Shown: positions 5,323 through 7,429 of the stretch, piece by piece | Position numbering within the stretch: position 1 is the first letter of the stretch | Layout of the letters: every line of letters starts with the position of its first letter | NCBI GenBank assembly: GCA_030609785.1 | Contig: JAUWTC010000118.1 | Span: 1-7,429, forward strand | From: Holophagae bacterium | GTDB taxonomy: Bacteria; Acidobacteriota; Thermoanaerobaculia; Thermoanaerobaculales; Sulfomarinibacteraceae | Direction of reading: 5' to 3' | DNA: 7,429 nucleotides | Program-made: the position numbers and the translations under genes | The notes under the pieces: model-generated | The model's input: the letters and a program-made list of their open reading frames with translations, nothing else | The model's database searches: none | What the model was told of the DNA's origin: nothing

Positions 5323-7025
5323 CGACTGCCGTTCTTCTTGTTGGGGCCGGTCTTGCCGAGGCGGGGATCGGTGTGCAACTTGACCTCGGTCTCGGTGCGG
5401 AATACTGGCAGGAAACCAGAGGCCCTCAGTCCTTGACCGCCGAGCAGGAGACCCTTCGGGCGGCCATCGATCTGGTGCTTTCCGGCCACGTGCTGGACCC
5501 GCGCTTCCTGACGTTTCAATTGGGAGTCCATGGCGCCCTCTTCCGTTTCGATCCGGCTGGCGGCGAGACTGGGACCAATCGTCCGATCGGTTATAGCGGT
5601 AACATCAGAGCGTTCTCCAATAGACTGTTCTCGATTGAGGCAATGGCGGCCCGGCAGACGACGGAGACGAGCGGGGCCGCAACCGGAGCGGTTGCCGGTA
5701 CAAGAACCTCCAACGGCGCCACTGTGCGGTTTCGGCCGAGGGATTTTCCCAACGTGATGGTGCGTCACTACGAGTCCCTCTTTGAGGCCGATGACCCGAC
5801 GACATACAGGGATGAAGAGCAAACGGTGAATTTCCTGGAGAGTCGATGGCGCAAGGGGCGGTTCGCCGCGGCTCTGGAGGCACGAGTCGAGGAACGCAGC
5901 TACTCCGGTGGTCGTGTCCTCAATGATTACGATTTGGGCCATTTGACCCTGGACTACAACAGGGGTGGAAACAACAGTTTCTTCACCCTGCTGCAGGCAA
6001 GCAGTTCAACCACGACCGTTGACGGTCGGGAGAACCCTTCAACGACCTCGCTGATTTCCCGATCGGTCTTCACAAGGCAACTCGACAGCGGCGGAAGGCT
6101 CACCATTCGCCTGGATCACCAGGACGCTGGATTCGGCGATGAAACGGCTATCAATGATCAGCTGGCCGCCGGTCTCTACCGTCCTTTGTCGAAGGAGTTC
6201 TCGTTGGAGGCGGAGGCCTCCTATCTTGTTGGAGAAAATTCCGACGGGTTGGACATTCGACAGCCCGCGGTACTGCTGGGCTTGCCCTGGAGCCGTTCGA
6301 AGGACACCCTCCATTTTGCGGTGACGCCTCGTGTGACCTACACCGGTCGCCCCGTGGAGAACGACGACGCCGATTCCAGATTTGGCGGCTCGATCTACGG
6401 CTCGATTCGGTGGTATCACGGGGCGTCTAATGTGGTGTTGGACGCCGAGGTTCTCCGCAATAATTTGTCGATTGTTCCCTTGGGCCCCGGGGGGGGCGCC
6501 GGGGGCGGGAGCCTTCTGGCCGGGTTGGAGAAGGAACACTCCTGGGCACGCTTCACGGTGGCCCATGCATTTTCGCCGAGGTTCCACATGGAGGGGGCGG
6601 GGGAGTACCGGACGAGAACGAGGGTCTTTCAGAGCACTGAGGCTGACGAAAGCGAGGCCATCGCCCGTCTTGGTCTCGATTGGCGGGCCCTTTCGTTCAA
6701 GACGGCGTTCTCTTCCTTCGACGTAACGGGGGGCGATCTGCCCCGGACGCGGGAGAGCCTAGAGACCAATCTCGCGTGGCAGCCCAGGTGGTGGCTCAGG
6801 TGTTATCTACGGCATCGCTCCGAGGACAGCACGGATCCCGTCATTGCTTCGGAGTACCGGTTGAATGAAGCAGGGGTCGAGCTCCGTTACGGAAAGCTGA
6901 TGTTCTTCACCCGTTGGCGGCGGGACACCACGGCCTACAATGGAAACGAGCCCTATCAGAACGAGAGGATCTGGGTCGGCTTCAGGCGGTGGTTTGGTAT
7001 GCACTTCGGAGAGAGGTTGCAGTGA
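5301..7025 (+). CDS. Outer-membrane beta-barrel protein, candidate electron-conduit porin
   Basis: This 574-residue protein has a signal peptide with likely cleavage after Ala-Glu-Ala at residue 21. The rest reads as alternating polar/apolar segments of 9-14 residues separated by Asp/Gly/Asn-rich turns and loops, by eye two dozen or more strands. Examples are residues 52-83, 141-162, 264-273, 301-309, 337-348, 455-471, 487-505 and 524-542. It ends with an aromatic strand containing Trp-Val-Gly-Phe and Trp-Phe-Gly-Met-His-Phe. There is no CXXCH and only one Cys (501). The size and strand number suit a large barrel like the MtrB/PioB or Omb porins that sheath a cytochrome, but I see no family signature and do not claim homology. 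The start overlaps the isomerase gene by 22 nt with only AGGGG directly upstream, so translation is probably coupled. A specialised export pore is an alternative. Confidence 0.85.
   Translation: MGRTARITTAVLLVGAGLAEAGIGVQLDLGLGAEYWQETRGPQSLTAEQETLRAAIDLVLSGHVLDPRFLTFQLGVHGALFRFDPAGGETGTNRPIGYSGNIRAFSNRLFSIEAMAARQTTETSGAATGAVAGTRTSNGATVRFRPRDFPNVMVRHYESLFEADDPTTYRDEEQTVNFLESRWRKGRFAAALEARVEERSYSGGRVLNDYDLGHLTLDYNRGGNNSFFTLLQASSSTTTVDGRENPSTTSLISRSVFTRQLDSGGRLTIRLDHQDAGFGDETAINDQLAAGLYRPLSKEFSLEAEASYLVGENSDGLDIRQPAVLLGLPWSRSKDTLHFAVTPRVTYTGRPVENDDADSRFGGSIYGSIRWYHGASNVVLDAEVLRNNLSIVPLGPGGGAGGGSLLAGLEKEHSWARFTVAHAFSPRFHMEGAGEYRTRTRVFQSTEADESEAIARLGLDWRALSFKTAFSSFDVTGGDLPRTRESLETNLAWQPRWWLRCYLRHRSEDSTDPVIASEYRLNEAGVELRYGKLMFFTRWRRDTTAYNGNEPYQNERIWVGFRRWFGMHFGERLQ
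6482..6509 (+). repeat. G-rich tract with a run of eight G inside the barrel gene
   Basis: The tract is GGG, CCCC, eight G (6489-6496), CGCC, five G (6501-6505), C, GGG. It encodes a glycine-rich loop at about residues 394-403 of the barrel protein. The pattern could form a G-quadruplex, and the G8 run is a possible slippage site. Confidence 0.6.
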
Positions 7026-7429
7026 TGAAATATCGGATGTGTTCACTGATGTTGCTGGCGGCAGGGGCCCTGGCATGTGTCACTGGATCGATGCCCGATG
7101 AGGCCGACCTCCAGTGGCCGCCCAAAGGCATCGCTTCGCCTGCGGTCATCCACTGGGGCGGAGAGTTTTCGGAACTCGAGGTCGGAGGATTTTCCAGATT
7201 CCTCCAGACGGTAGCGGGGGCGGAGGGTGAAGATGAGGGTCAACGGCTGGGTCGTCCCGTGGCGCTAGCGGTTCGTGGTGGCACGGTTGCAGTTGCGGAC
7301 ACCTGGTTCGGTGTCGTCGTGCTCAGCGATTTTGAGGGTGGCCTCTCCCGTGTTCTCGATCTTCCTGACGATTCTCGGCCGAATTCGGTTGCTTTTTCAA
7401 AGGACGGTTCGTCCATCATGGTTGGTGAC
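7025..7429 (+). CDS. Probable lipoprotein with NHL-type beta-propeller, 5' part only
   Basis: The open frame runs 135 codons to the window edge without a stop, so the gene is incomplete. The ATG shares one base with the TGA of the barrel gene; GAGAGG at 7011-7016 lies 8 nt upstream, and a GTG at 7022 is an alternative. A short hydrophobic signal ends in Gly-Ala-Leu-Ala-Cys, giving a plausible lipobox with Cys18 as the lipidated residue; the -3 Ala is not ideal. From about residue 77 come propeller-like repeats: R-P-V-A-L-A-V followed by V-A-V-A-D-T, then R-P-N-S-V-A-F-S-x-D-G-S. These resemble the secreted NHL protein at 2362-3420. It probably belongs to the same operon as the isomerase and barrel. 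A membrane-anchored partner of the conduit is a reasonable guess. Confidence 0.8.
   Translation, partial: MKYRMCSLMLLAAGALACVTGSMPDEADLQWPPKGIASPAVIHWGGEFSELEVGGFSRFLQTVAGAEGEDEGQRLGRPVALAVRGGTVAVADTWFGVVVLSDFEGGLSRVLDLPDDSRPNSVAFSKDGSSIMVGD

Noticed and set aside
1..7429. CRISPR array, tRNA, rRNA, insertion sequence or toxin-antitoxin pair
   Set aside because: No regularly spaced direct repeats, tRNA-like cloverleaf with conserved bases, rRNA segments, transposase or small toxin-like gene pair was seen. The branched element at 247-349 lacks tRNA landmarks.

Overview
The window is a GC-rich stretch from a diderm (Gram-negative type) bacterium. It carries six genes, all on the + strand, that look like one extracellular electron transfer locus. 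The gene content (a 21-heme and a 4-heme c-type cytochrome, two NHL beta-propeller proteins, a SurA/PpiC-type prolyl isomerase, a large outer-membrane beta-barrel) and a strong sigma-54 type promoter fit a Geobacter-like Desulfobacterota/Desulfuromonadia member or another metal-cycling lineage with similar porin-cytochrome loci. The species cannot be named from the sequence.

Layout. Bases 1-589 hold no convincing gene. They contain scattered CTTTGCG-type repeats, a cluster of short hairpins that can fold into a branched structure, and two competing promoter candidates for the first gene. At 590-2341 is a secreted cytochrome with 21 CXXCH sites, followed after 20 nt by a secreted six-bladed NHL propeller protein (2362-3420). 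A 228-nt intergenic region holds a perfect 14-bp palindrome and a near-consensus -24/-12 promoter. It precedes a secreted tetraheme cytochrome (3649-4266) that resembles the OmcE family of nanowire-forming cytochromes. A strong intrinsic terminator (4290-4318) follows. Then come a SurA-like periplasmic peptidyl-prolyl isomerase (4348-5322), an overlapping 574-residue beta-barrel protein (5301-7025), and a 1-nt-overlapping probable lipoprotein with the start of a second propeller (7025-7429, cut by the window edge).

How the parts may work together (inference): the isomerase would chaperone or fold the barrel, whose gene it overlaps. The barrel would form an outer-membrane conduit or export pore. 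The 21-heme protein would serve as an electron wire or reservoir on one side of the membrane. The OmcE-like protein could polymerise outside the cell into a heme filament. The NHL proteins would act as assembly, docking or scaffold partners. The sigma-54 promoter and the terminator bracket the small tetraheme gene exactly, which would let this subunit be made in large excess over its neighbours, as a polymer subunit should be.
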